Shown: positions 8,677-16,416 of the stretch, in pieces
How positions within the stretch are numbered: the stretch's first letter is position 1
Layout of the letters: each line of letters begins with the position of its first letter
Origin: Flavitalea plasmicola
GTDB taxonomy: Bacteria; Bacteroidota; Bacteroidia; Chitinophagales; Chitinophagaceae
Length of the DNA stretch: 64,000 nucleotides
Assembly (NCBI RefSeq): GCF_030546645.1
Contig: NZ_JAUOTO010000002.1
Location: 1 to 64,000, forward strand
Reading direction: 5' to 3'
The notes under the pieces: generated by a model
What the model was told of the DNA's origin: nothing
The model's database searches: none
What the model saw: only the letters and a program-made list of their open reading frames with translations
Position numbers and translations under genes: made by a program

Positions 8677-9369
8677 ATGCCCGCTTTATTAAATACCAGC
8701 CTGTTTATCCACCGGGAGGTCCGGACGAATGGATTTAACAACCTGATCTGCATTGCCCACCCTGTCGCAGCCCCCGGCATGTATCATGGCGACGTGTATC
8801 TGCAAAAAACTTTCCTGGGCCGATTTCACCTCCATTGCGAGGCTAATTCCGCCAACCGGCAGGTGAACATCGACCTCTCGCATTTCGATCCTTTGTTCCA
8901 TCACCGTCATGCACATATGCGCCAGGGCATACCCGGGTATTCTTTGGCGCCAGGTGGTCCCCTGGTACTGCATGCCACAGAACACCACAATGGTCTCTAT
9001 GTCGTGCTGGAAAAAGTTAAGGAAGAAAGAAACGCGAAGTCAGCAGGCGCGGCAGAGCGTACGCCAGTCCCAGTCTTCGATAGCCGAAAACTAATGAACA
9101 GGGACTACGTTATGCTGAGACCGGTGGCCACTGGTGATTTCCTGTTGCGCAGTGAGGCAGGTCAGCATCAGGTCCGGGTACATGTAAACACGGCAGATGA
9201 AGGGAAGTATTATCATCCTTCCAAACTCGACCCTGTGTGGTTGAGGCTATCCGCCGATGGGTTTAATGAGAGTTCGGTTTCCATTCAGCCTTTCCAGCTC
9301 ATCCTGATAGCCATTGAAGTGAGTGATGCCCGGCTGGAGTTTACGGAAGTGCTGACATCCAGCCAGTAA
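8677..9369 (+). CDS. Hypothetical protein (third of three)
   Basis: 230 residues from the ATG at 8677, which follows the previous stop by 10 bases. An upstream in-frame start at 8596 would overlap the preceding gene by more than 70 bases and is disfavoured. The protein is histidine-rich (HFDPLFHHRHAHM) and appears all-beta. It lacks a signal peptide. Its N-terminus shares the GFNNLI pattern with the first gene of the set. No function can be assigned. The close spacing suggests that it works with the two upstream products. Confidence 0.6.
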   Translation: MPALLNTSLFIHREVRTNGFNNLICIAHPVAAPGMYHGDVYLQKTFLGRFHLHCEANSANRQVNIDLSHFDPLFHHRHAHMRQGIPGYSLAPGGPLVLHATEHHNGLYVVLEKVKEERNAKSAGAAERTPVPVFDSRKLMNRDYVMLRPVATGDFLLRSEAGQHQVRVHVNTADEGKYYHPSKLDPVWLRLSADGFNESSVSIQPFQLILIAIEVSDARLEFTEVLTSSQ

Positions 9370-9578
9370 ACTGGAACAAAAACTGTCTTCTTGTCTTATA
9401 TTTCGTTCTCACAGGCTATTTTGTCAAAACCCGAAAATCACCGAAATTAATGTAGCATTGACAATCAATGAGATGCGAAGAGGTGTTCCACCGAGACCCC
9501 GTCGTTAAAATCAGGTCGGTATTTTGCATTCATTCTGCAGGTTTATTTGAATTCTTAAACAAAAAGAGGAGAATAAAA

Positions 9579-10028
9579 ATGTCAGAAACATGGAACAAAA
9601 GAGAACGGGAAAGAAACAAGCAGCAAAAGAAGAAAGAAAAGCTTGAAAGAAGACAGGAGAAGAGATTAGCCAATAAGGGCAAGCATGATCTGGAAAGCAT
9701 GCTGGCTTATGTTGATGAAAATGGAAATCTCACTTCCAAGCCGGTGGATCCCAAAAAACGGGCATCTATCAATGCGGAGGACATCGACATCAGTATTGGC
9801 GGGCAGAGGGATTTGCATCCCGCCGATGCGGGTCAGGTCGGTGTTGTTACCCTTTTTAAGACCGATAAGGGCTATGGTTTTATCAAGAACCTGGAAACGC
9901 AGGAGAGCTATTTCTTCCACGTCAATTCACTGGCAGAGCCTGTGAAAGAAAATAATAAGGTTAGCTTTGAGGTCGAAAAAGGGCCCAAAGGTCTGAGCGC
10001 CATCAATGTGAGGATCGTCAGGGGTTAA
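9579..10028 (+). CDS. Cold-shock-domain protein with basic N-terminal extension
   Basis: 149 residues. The start at 9579 is supported by a purine-rich site (AAAGAGGAGAA) just upstream, unusually strong for Bacteroidota. Residues 1-35 are almost all lysine, arginine, glutamate and glutamine, a charged helix likely to contact RNA. Residues 85-149 form a cold-shock domain with the RNP1-like KGYGFIKN and RNP2-like YFFHVNSL motifs. Proteins of this type bind single-stranded RNA or DNA. The 209-base leader before the gene could act in temperature-dependent control, as in cspA, but I see no defined structure there. msrA follows 32 bases downstream. Confidence 0.85.
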   Translation: MSETWNKRERERNKQQKKKEKLERRQEKRLANKGKHDLESMLAYVDENGNLTSKPVDPKKRASINAEDIDISIGGQRDLHPADAGQVGVVTLFKTDKGYGFIKNLETQESYFFHVNSLAEPVKENNKVSFEVEKGPKGLSAINVRIVRG

Positions 10029-10060
10029 AAAACAATTCTACTATTACTAAAAGGAAATCT

Positions 10061-10567
10061 ATGAAGATCGAAAAAGCCATTCTTGCCGGAGGCTGCTTTT
10101 GGGGTGTCGAAGAACTTATACGTAGTGTTCCTGGTGTTATCTCGACCGTTGTCGGCTACACCGGGGGAGATGTACCCAACGCTACATACAGGAATCATGG
10201 TACGCATGCGGAGGGTATCGAGATCAGCTTTGATGCGGACAAACTTTCCTATCGTAAGCTGCTGGAGTTCTTCTTCCAGATACATGATCCGACCACCCGG
10301 AACAGGCAGGGCAATGATATCGGGACCTCGTATCGTTCAGCGATCTTTTACCTGAACGAAGAGCAGAAAGAAGTGGCCCTTGCGTTGATTGCCGAAATGA
10401 CGGCATCTCGCGTCTGGCCGGGTCCGATCGTGACCGAGATAGTACCCGCAAAGGAGTTCTGGGTTGCAGAAGAAGAGCATCAGAACTATTTGCAGAAACA
10501 TCCGTACGGCTATACGTGTCATTATGTACGGCCGGATTGGAAGCTAAGCGCAGAATCAAAAGTTTAA
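10061..10567 (+). CDS. msrA: Peptide-methionine (S)-S-oxide reductase MsrA
   Basis: 168 residues, the usual length for a single-domain MsrA. The catalytic cysteine is in the signature GGCFWGVEE near the N-terminus. [24 protein letters not shown] and the EEEHQNYL region are also conserved. It repairs S-sulfoxides of methionine in proteins, using thioredoxin. There is no MsrB fusion and no signal peptide, so it acts in the cytoplasm. It probably shares a transcript with the cold-shock gene upstream, which would fit a stress-response unit. Confidence 0.96.
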   Translation: MKIEKAILAGGCFWGVEELIRSVPGVISTVVGYTGGDVPNATYRNHGTHAEGIEISFDADKLSYRKLLEFFFQIHDPTTRNRQGNDIGTSYRSAIFYLNEEQKEVALALIAEMTASRVWPGPIVTEIVPAKEFWVAEEEHQNYLQKHPYGYTCHYVRPDWKLSAESKV

Positions 10568-10590
10568 CAGATACGGGTAACAGGAGAATC

Positions 10591-10640
10591 AGCCGGCCGG
10601 ATTTTTCCGGCTGGCTATAATATTTTCCGGCTGGCTATAA
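10591..10640 (+). terminator. Hairpin after msrA with a duplicated 3' arm
   Basis: AGCCGGCCGG (10591-10600) can pair with CCGGCTGGCT (10607-10616) around the loop ATTTTT. The right arm with its flank, TTTTCCGGCTGGCTATAA, occurs at 10603 and again at 10623, a direct repeat with a 20-base period. Either copy can form the hairpin. It sits 23 bases after the msrA stop and probably ends that transcript. Confidence 0.6.
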
Positions 10641-10749
10641 CAATGCGATGCATTCGACGGATACCAGGATGCCTGCAGGGAACGGCATGACCTGGGGGGT
10701 ACTGCGAGCCGGCGCATTTGCACATGGAATTGATGGCAGAGAGGTAATA

Positions 10750-10783
10750 TTTGACTGGGGCCAGATTTTAGCCCTTATCTTTG
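10750..10783 (+). promoter_or_regulatory. Bacteroidota-type promoter for the small acidic protein
   Basis: TTTG at 10750-10753 and TATCTTTG at 10776-10783 match the Bacteroidota -33 (TTG) and -7 (TAnnTTTG) elements, with a 22-base spacer. Transcription would start near 10790, some 20 bases before the ATG at 10812. Confidence 0.6.
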
Positions 10784-10811
10784 CAATTAAGGTAAAAATA
10801 GCCCACTGAAT

Positions 10812-11171
10812 ATGAAATATGAAGATCTGCTAAAAACACAATCGGCAGAAATAATCGAGCGATTACTGACAGACGTGCTGAGTAAGGATGCGGTAGAAGT
10901 GCACTTTAATTTTGAGGATGATGACCAGTGGTCGTTTGTTACTATGCATATATATGAGGAAGACAAAGAGTTTTCACTCAGGCTGCACCAGGATGGCCTG
11001 TATGACCTGCTTTTCGGCTACTATGATGAAGACGATGAATTTTTCGAGATCGTTCAGCCCCTCACCGAGGAAGAAAAAAAGATGATCCCGGAACGTCTCA
11101 AAAAAGTAATGGCAAAAGTGCTGGCAGATGAAAAGGGCATGCGGTTGCCTAAGGATTTCCTTTCCAGGTAG
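10812..11171 (+). CDS. Small acidic hypothetical protein
   Basis: 119 residues, cytoplasmic, no signal peptide. It is strongly acidic, with clusters such as NFEDDDQW and YYDEDDEFFE, and it ends in a short basic helix. The alternation of strands and helices suggests one small alpha/beta domain. I do not recognise a family. It has its own promoter and is followed 62 bases later by the rhomboid gene. Confidence 0.7.
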   Translation: MKYEDLLKTQSAEIIERLLTDVLSKDAVEVHFNFEDDDQWSFVTMHIYEEDKEFSLRLHQDGLYDLLFGYYDEDDEFFEIVQPLTEEEKKMIPERLKKVMAKVLADEKGMRLPKDFLSR

Positions 11172-11233
11172 CGCCTGTCAGGCTGAGCTAGGCAAGAATT
11201 TGACCCGAGTATTTGCTTAACTTTAGAAGAAAA

Positions 11234-11995
11234 ATGGTTCTTCCCATCGGTGACGATAACCGGGACAGGAAAACGACCCCTGTCGTAAATTACCTTCTTA
11301 TAGCGTTAAACATTTTCGCTTTCATCTATTGGCAAAAATGGGGGCATGCCGAGGGTGTTACCTTTTCGTATGCTGCCGTCCCCGGCGAAATATTAACAGG
11401 ACACGATATTGTCACCGATGCAAAGACCCTGGTAGACCCATACACCGGCCAACGGTTTGCGCTGCCGGGTTTGGGGATAACTCCTATCCCCGTTTTTCTT
11501 ACTTTATTTACTTCCATGTTCATGCATGGAGGACTGTCGCACCTGGCCGGCAACATGTTGTTCCTGTTCCTTTTTGGCGACAATGTGGAGGATGCGATGG
11601 GACATGTAAAATACCTTATATTTTATCTCCTGTGCGGCGTGCTGGCCGGGTTAAGCCACGTTTTCAGCACGTTGTTCCTGGGGCAAAACCTGCTGATCCC
11701 CAGTTTGGGTGCATCCGGCGCTATTTCGGCTGTGATGGCTGCCTATATGAGATTATTCCCCGGCAAGAAGGTGTATTTATGGATCTTCCTGTTTATCGTT
11801 TCGGTACCCGCATTTGTCGCTGTTGGGCTATGGTTTGCGTTACAGGTTATAAATGGATTAGGCATGCTGGGCGGTGAAGAGGTCGGAGAAGTGGCTTATG
11901 CCGCCCACATAGGCGGCTTTATCTTTGGTTTGTTGTTGACTGGCCGGTTTGCCAAAGGCTATCTTTCCCGAAGGAAAGGTTCCAGAGGAAGGTGA
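11234..11995 (+). CDS. Rhomboid family intramembrane serine protease
   Basis: 253 residues from the ATG at 11234, preceded by AGAAGAAAA. A TTG further upstream is less likely. Six or seven membrane segments are visible. Rhomboid landmarks: SMFMHGGLSHLAGNMLFLF (the HxxxN region lining the active site), the nucleophile serine in LGASGAISAV, and the catalytic histidine in AAHIGGFIFG. It has a long extracytoplasmic loop after the first membrane helix (roughly residues 35-75). It cleaves transmembrane substrates within the inner membrane. Its targets are not indicated by neighbours. Confidence 0.93.
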   Translation: MVLPIGDDNRDRKTTPVVNYLLIALNIFAFIYWQKWGHAEGVTFSYAAVPGEILTGHDIVTDAKTLVDPYTGQRFALPGLGITPIPVFLTLFTSMFMHGGLSHLAGNMLFLFLFGDNVEDAMGHVKYLIFYLLCGVLAGLSHVFSTLFLGQNLLIPSLGASGAISAVMAAYMRLFPGKKVYLWIFLFIVSVPAFVAVGLWFALQVINGLGMLGGEEVGEVAYAAHIGGFIFGLLLTGRFAKGYLSRRKGSRGR

Positions 11996-12009
11996 GGGTT
12001 TAAGACGGG

Positions 12010-14037
12010 TCACAGACCTCTTTTGACTGGCATGCGCAGAACAAACTCCGCCCCCCCGCTGTTCCCCGGGTTGTAAGTCACCATGCATCCGATGGCTTTT
12101 GCCAGGTCCCTGATAATGTGCAGGCCCAGGCCAGTCCTCGCTCCGCTGGGGACGGATTCGTCGTATAGGGCTTTCAACTGTTCGTCGCTGGCGCCGGGGC
12201 CATTGTCCGAAATGGAGAGGAATACGTCACTCTGCTCCCGCCAGGCTTTCCAGGTGATTTGTCCACCTGTCTTCTGCCGGAGCGCCTTCGTGGCATTGGC
12301 CGTTAGATTGTACATGATGGTCTGGAGGTAGTGTTCGTCGGTCCGGAGATCCAGGTTATCGGCAGCAGAAAAACTAAGAACAATCTGATCCGTGTCCGGA
12401 AAGTTTTTCCGCAGGTAAGCAAAGAGGTTTTCCACCGGGACGACGGAAAGAGAAGGTTTAAAATGTTCCATCTGTCCCTTGCTCCACAGCAGCATAGCTT
12501 CCATCGTCTCCAGTAACAGGCTGGCAGAATCGGTGATCTTTTTTTCCCGGAGGGTAATCTGCTCTTCGCTCAGGAGTCCGGGCCGTCTCTTTTGCAACTG
12601 GAGGAAGTTGATGAGGTTGGCAATGGGGCTGCGCAAGTCATGACTGAGAATGCCGAAGAATTTTGCCTTCACTTTATTGGCTTCGTCCAGTTCATTGTTC
12701 AGCACGAGTAAAGTAGTATTGTTCCTTTTACGGATCAGACTTTGCCTGTACAGTAGTCCCCCGATGACGGCCAATAAGATCAGCCCGATGGTGAGAAATA
12801 ATTCTTCTCTGTGCTGGTTGGTGATAGTCGCCTTATTCAACGCGATCTCGGTATTCTTCTTATCCAGTTCCAGCTTACTCATGGCCGCGGCAATCTTGTT
12901 CTTATTTTCCTGGGAGTAAACGGAGTCTTTGATCTCCTGGTAACTTTTATAATTTAAGTAAGCGTCCTTATAATTCCCTGATAGCGCATAAGCTTCCGCC
13001 AAAGAGGCCTGAAATTCAGATTGGGCAGTCTTAATACTTTTTGTCCCGCTCTTTTGTACGGCTTCTTCCAGGTAGGCGGTAGCCTGTTGCAGTAGTTTCT
13101 CCCGGCCATCGGGCGCCTGTTTTGCAAGTTGCAAATAGTAATAGCCGAGGATACCCATAGTATTGATGGCATCTTCACTCGAAGGTCCCGTTACATCCCA
13201 TATTTTTTTGGCTTCGAGACCATATTTAATGGCATTGGGATAGTCCTGCCGGCCGGAATAATATTCTGCTATGGAGTTCAATATCGTTGCTTCCTTGAGC
13301 TTGTTCCCGCTGACCCTGGTGAGGGCCAGGGCTTTGCGATAGTAATAGATGGCCGAGTCGTCCTTATGCAGGTGCAGGTAAATATCTCCTATGATGCCCA
13401 GTGGCCCGGGAAGGTGGTCCTGGTTATCGCTCAGCGTGTCCAGCCTATAGCTCAGCGTATAGGCGGCAACGGATTGCCTGGCATAGTCCAGCCCTTTTGC
13501 GTAGTCTTCCTGGTATCTATACACCAGGCCCAGGTTCTCTGCGCCGAGGCCAATAAGAAAATTATCTTTGCGCGCCTTGCCTATTTCCAGGGTATTCATA
13601 AAGTACCGGGCAGCCGCGACAAAATCGCTTTTGGCCTTGGCAATGGTTCCCAGGTTATTATTGGAGGCGGCGATGTTGAAGCTATCGTTGATCTTTATAA
13701 AAAGGTCCAGCGCTTTGCGATGTCTGTTCAGGGCCGAATCAAGCTGTCCCCTGGTAGTGAAAATATTGGCATAATTTATATTGAAAACGGCGATACCCCT
13801 GGTCCAATTCATCCGGCTTGCTAATGCCATACCCATATCTGCGTATTTCAAGGCCGAGTCGGTATTTACGTCCTGGTAATAGATGCAGACCTTATTACAG
13901 ATCCGGGCCCTCATCGAATCATTCGGGGCTTTGGACAGGACGGATACTTCCGAATCGACTAGTGCCTGCCCTTCTTTTTGAGCCTGAGCGAAAAGGCTAT
14001 ATAGCAAGAGGATAAGGAAAATTGTGTATCGCATCAT
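12010..14037 (-). CDS. TPR-sensor histidine kinase (pair 1)
   Basis: 675 residues. After a signal peptide (about 1-19) comes a periplasmic region of tetratricopeptide repeats (about 25-400). One membrane helix (FLTIGLILLAVIGGLLY) leads into the cytoplasmic kinase. The H-box is FFGILSHDLRSPIANLI. The ATPase domain has the N box (NLTANATKAL) and G boxes (ISDNGPGASD, GLGLHIIRDLAKA). It would phosphorylate the LytTR regulator encoded just upstream in the same operon (gap 6 bases). The TPR region may sense a protein or peptide. It is a clear paralogue of the kinase at 19244-21232. Confidence 0.93.
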   Translation of the reverse strand: MMRYTIFLILLLYSLFAQAQKEGQALVDSEVSVLSKAPNDSMRARICNKVCIYYQDVNTDSALKYADMGMALASRMNWTRGIAVFNINYANIFTTRGQLDSALNRHRKALDLFIKINDSFNIAASNNNLGTIAKAKSDFVAAARYFMNTLEIGKARKDNFLIGLGAENLGLVYRYQEDYAKGLDYARQSVAAYTLSYRLDTLSDNQDHLPGPLGIIGDIYLHLHKDDSAIYYYRKALALTRVSGNKLKEATILNSIAEYYSGRQDYPNAIKYGLEAKKIWDVTGPSSEDAINTMGILGYYYLQLAKQAPDGREKLLQQATAYLEEAVQKSGTKSIKTAQSEFQASLAEAYALSGNYKDAYLNYKSYQEIKDSVYSQENKNKIAAAMSKLELDKKNTEIALNKATITNQHREELFLTIGLILLAVIGGLLYRQSLIRKRNNTTLLVLNNELDEANKVKAKFFGILSHDLRSPIANLINFLQLQKRRPGLLSEEQITLREKKITDSASLLLETMEAMLLWSKGQMEHFKPSLSVVPVENLFAYLRKNFPDTDQIVLSFSAADNLDLRTDEHYLQTIMYNLTANATKALRQKTGGQITWKAWREQSDVFLSISDNGPGASDEQLKALYDESVPSGARTGLGLHIIRDLAKAIGCMVTYNPGNSGGAEFVLRMPVKRGL

Positions 14038-14043
14038 TAGAGG

Positions 14044-14751
14044 TCAGGGCTTTAAGAAATTGAGTGAATCTTTATAATTCCTTCCCACGGGTAAAGGGAC
14101 GTTTGCGACCAGGACCTCACCCGCGCTGACCTTTTCAATAAAGTGCTTATGTACCGCAAAGCTCCGGTGGATGCGGATGAAATTGCAGAACACCTCTTCT
14201 TTCAGGAGATTGCCCAGGGTGGACAGCACCGCATATTTCCGGCTGGTCGTCACGATGCTGGTATAATTGTTCAATGCCTCGAAGTAGATGATCTCATGGA
14301 GCTGCAGCTTTACCTGCTTCGTCCCGTCCTTTATGAAGATGGTATCGGCGCCCAATGTATGGTTCAGCAATTCCGCCTTCTGACGGATGGTAAAATAGTC
14401 TTGCAGCCTGGCCATGGTTTTTGCAAACCGTTTGGATGAAAAGGGTTTTACCAGGAAGTCCAGCGCGGCCATTTCAAAGCTTTCCAATGCATAATCGGGG
14501 TAGGAAGTGATAAAGATACAGGCGGGGATATGCAGCAATCGCTCTCTTAATTCCAACCCGCTCATCCCGGGCATGTCGATATCCAGGAAGAGTGCATCGG
14601 GCGCCTTTTGTTGGGCAGCGGCCAGGCCCGCCGCAGCGGATCCATATCTGCCTGTCACTTCTAAATAGGGATAGTCTTCCAGGAAAGAGATGATCGTATG
14701 CAGGTCCACCTCATCGTCATCTACTACCATGCAGGAAATTTTATCGGTCAT
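14044..14751 (-). CDS. LytTR family response regulator (pair 1)
   Basis: 235 residues. The N-terminal receiver domain has the acidic pair in VVDDDEVD, the phospho-acceptor aspartate in ALFLDIDMPG, the T/S position in FITSYPDYAL and the lysine in FLVKPF. The C-terminal LytTR DNA-binding domain runs from about residue 135 (IFIKDGTKQVKLQL ... FIRIHRSFAVHK). It is the first gene of a two-gene operon with its kinase. LytTR proteins bind paired direct repeats, and such a pair lies in the divergent intergenic region at 14811-14842. Paralogue at 21239-21955. Confidence 0.94.
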   Translation of the reverse strand: MTDKISCMVVDDDEVDLHTIISFLEDYPYLEVTGRYGSAAAGLAAAQQKAPDALFLDIDMPGMSGLELRERLLHIPACIFITSYPDYALESFEMAALDFLVKPFSSKRFAKTMARLQDYFTIRQKAELLNHTLGADTIFIKDGTKQVKLQLHEIIYFEALNNYTSIVTTSRKYAVLSTLGNLLKEEVFCNFIRIHRSFAVHKHFIEKVSAGEVLVANVPLPVGRNYKDSLNFLKP

Positions 14752-14783
14752 TTGGTGCAGAATTGGGGTTGATGGGTTCCCTA

Positions 14784-14791
14784 CAAATATA
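14784..14791 (-). promoter_or_regulatory. Possible -7 element of the LytTR/kinase operon
   Basis: On the minus strand this reads TATATTTG, a full match to TAnnTTTG, 32 bases before the ATG at 14751. I could not find a well-spaced TTG upstream of it, so the assignment is tentative. Confidence 0.4.
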
Positions 14792-14810
14792 AATAATAAT
14801 AATGCAAAAA

Positions 14811-14842
14811 TGGTCGTTCACCAATTTAAATGGTCGTTGACC
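14811..14842 (+). promoter_or_regulatory. Direct repeats, probable LytTR binding site
   Basis: TGGTCGTTCACC (14811-14822) and TGGTCGTTGACC (14831-14842) differ at one base and are spaced 20 bases start to start, each preceded by an A tract. Two direct repeats about two helical turns apart are the usual target of LytTR regulators. The pair ends 31 bases before the -7 element at 14874, an activator position for the rightward genes. Confidence 0.6.
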
Positions 14843-14873
14843 CATTCGCCCTTTTCCCGGGCATTCTTTGGAG

Positions 14874-14881
14874 TAGGTTTG
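14874..14881 (+). promoter_or_regulatory. -7 element for the 14909-19247 operon
   Basis: TAGGTTTG matches TAnnTTTG exactly, 27 bases before the ATG at 14909. No TTG is present at the usual -33 spacing, which fits a promoter that depends on the activator site upstream. Confidence 0.55.
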
Positions 14882-14908
14882 TTCAAGCAATAAAAAATAA
14901 AGCTGCAA

Positions 14909-16393
14909 ATGAAAACACCCCTACTATTACTGCAATGGCCTCTCGTATTAATATTACTGCTTTCGACAGGCTGCAAGAAGAACGACCCACCTGTAACGCC
15001 GAAGCCTACCATCACTGCTATAACACCCGTTTCGGGGAGTGCCGGCGCCACCGTTACGATAACGGGTACTGATTTTGGCGCCACCGCAGCGGACAATACG
15101 GTGAAATTCAATGGCACTGTTGCCAATATTACCAGTGCTACGGCCAGTTCCCTGGTAGTGGCCGCTCCCGCAGCCGGCACCACCGGGCCGGTGACCGTCA
15201 CTACGAAAGGCGGTACCGCCAGTGGCCCCGTTTTCACTTATGTGGTCATACCGCCGCCACCCACCATCACTTCCATCTCTCCTGTATCGGGGAGCGCCGG
15301 GACGACGGTGACCATCAATGGCACCCATTTTAAAACCACCGCAATGGACAACACGGTGAAATTCAATGGCACTGCCGCAACGGTGCAGACGGCCACGGCG
15401 ACGGCGCTTACCGTGCTGGCGCCTGCCTCCGGGACCACCGGAGCGGTAACGGTGACTACCAGTGACGGAACCGCGACGGGACCCGTCTTTACCTATGTGC
15501 CCGTGCCGGATGTTTATGTGGTAGGAACCTCCATTTACGGGCATTCTTACTGGAAGAATGGTGTACGAACCGATCTGCCTTCCGAATGCGTTGCCGTGAG
15601 GGGCATTTTTGTCGCCGGTACCGATGTGTATGTTGCCGGAGCAGATAATAACAATGCCCCTAAATACTGGAAGAATGGCGTTGGAGTGAGCCTGCCGATG
15701 ACCACGGGCAATAATGGTGGGATCGCCAGCTCCATCTTTGTTTCGGGTACGGATGTGTACGTGGCTGGCTGGGACATGAACAATGGCTCCTACGCCGTCC
15801 CCAAATGCTGGAAAAATGGGGTGGCGTTGCCCATGACCTTTAGTGTGCTGGGCGCTGCGCATTCCGTGTGGGTCGATGGCAGCGACGTCTATGTCGCGGG
15901 CTCCGAGGGACCGGCAACCGGCAATTCTATCGCCACCGTTTGGAAGAACGGGAGCCCCACTACGCTGACGGATGGAACCACCGTGGCGGAAGCCACCGGG
16001 GTAACTGTTGCGGGTGGGGCAGTCTATGTCTCAGGATATATACAAGGGGCTGTCCAGCGCGTCTATTGGAAGAATAACATTGCCGTACCGTTGGCTACTC
16101 CCGGGTCGTATGACTGTTCTCAATGGGGTATTTACGTTTCGACTGCCGGAGACGTGTACGTATCCGGCGTATACCGGAACCTGGCCAAATACTGGAAGAA
16201 TGGGGTAATGGTTGATCTGACCACGACCACACCCGGCAACGGCATCTACGAATCTGCCATGGCCATCACGGGCAGCGGGTCGGATGTGTATATAGCTGGT
16301 AATGCTATTTCCCTGGGAGCAGGCTATTGGAAGAACGGGGTGTTTACGTCACTGCCCGGGGCCGACCAGGTAAACGGCATTTTTGTTAAATAA
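14909..16393 (+). CDS. Lipoprotein with two IPT/TIG domains and a seven-bladed WKNG propeller
   Basis: 494 residues with a lipoprotein signal (hydrophobic segment, then STGCKKN; cysteine near residue 22). Two IPT/TIG immunoglobulin-like domains follow (about 32-112 and 115-200, each starting ITAITPVSGSAGA or ITSISPVSGSAGT). Seven repeats then run to the C-terminus, with the pattern DVYVAG ... YWKNG ... L. Seven such units suggest a seven-bladed beta-propeller. It is probably displayed on the cell surface and may bind protein or glycan. It is first in a three-gene run (gaps 23 and 5 bases) and lies divergent from the LytTR regulator, its likely controller. Confidence 0.8.
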   Translation: MKTPLLLLQWPLVLILLLSTGCKKNDPPVTPKPTITAITPVSGSAGATVTITGTDFGATAADNTVKFNGTVANITSATASSLVVAAPAAGTTGPVTVTTKGGTASGPVFTYVVIPPPPTITSISPVSGSAGTTVTINGTHFKTTAMDNTVKFNGTAATVQTATATALTVLAPASGTTGAVTVTTSDGTATGPVFTYVPVPDVYVVGTSIYGHSYWKNGVRTDLPSECVAVRGIFVAGTDVYVAGADNNNAPKYWKNGVGVSLPMTTGNNGGIASSIFVSGTDVYVAGWDMNNGSYAVPKCWKNGVALPMTFSVLGAAHSVWVDGSDVYVAGSEGPATGNSIATVWKNGSPTTLTDGTTVAEATGVTVAGGAVYVSGYIQGAVQRVYWKNNIAVPLATPGSYDCSQWGIYVSTAGDVYVSGVYRNLAKYWKNGVMVDLTTTTPGNGIYESAMAITGSGSDVYIAGNAISLGAGYWKNGVFTSLPGADQVNGIFVK

Positions 16394-16416
16394 AATTCAT
16401 CGCACAATCATTCATT

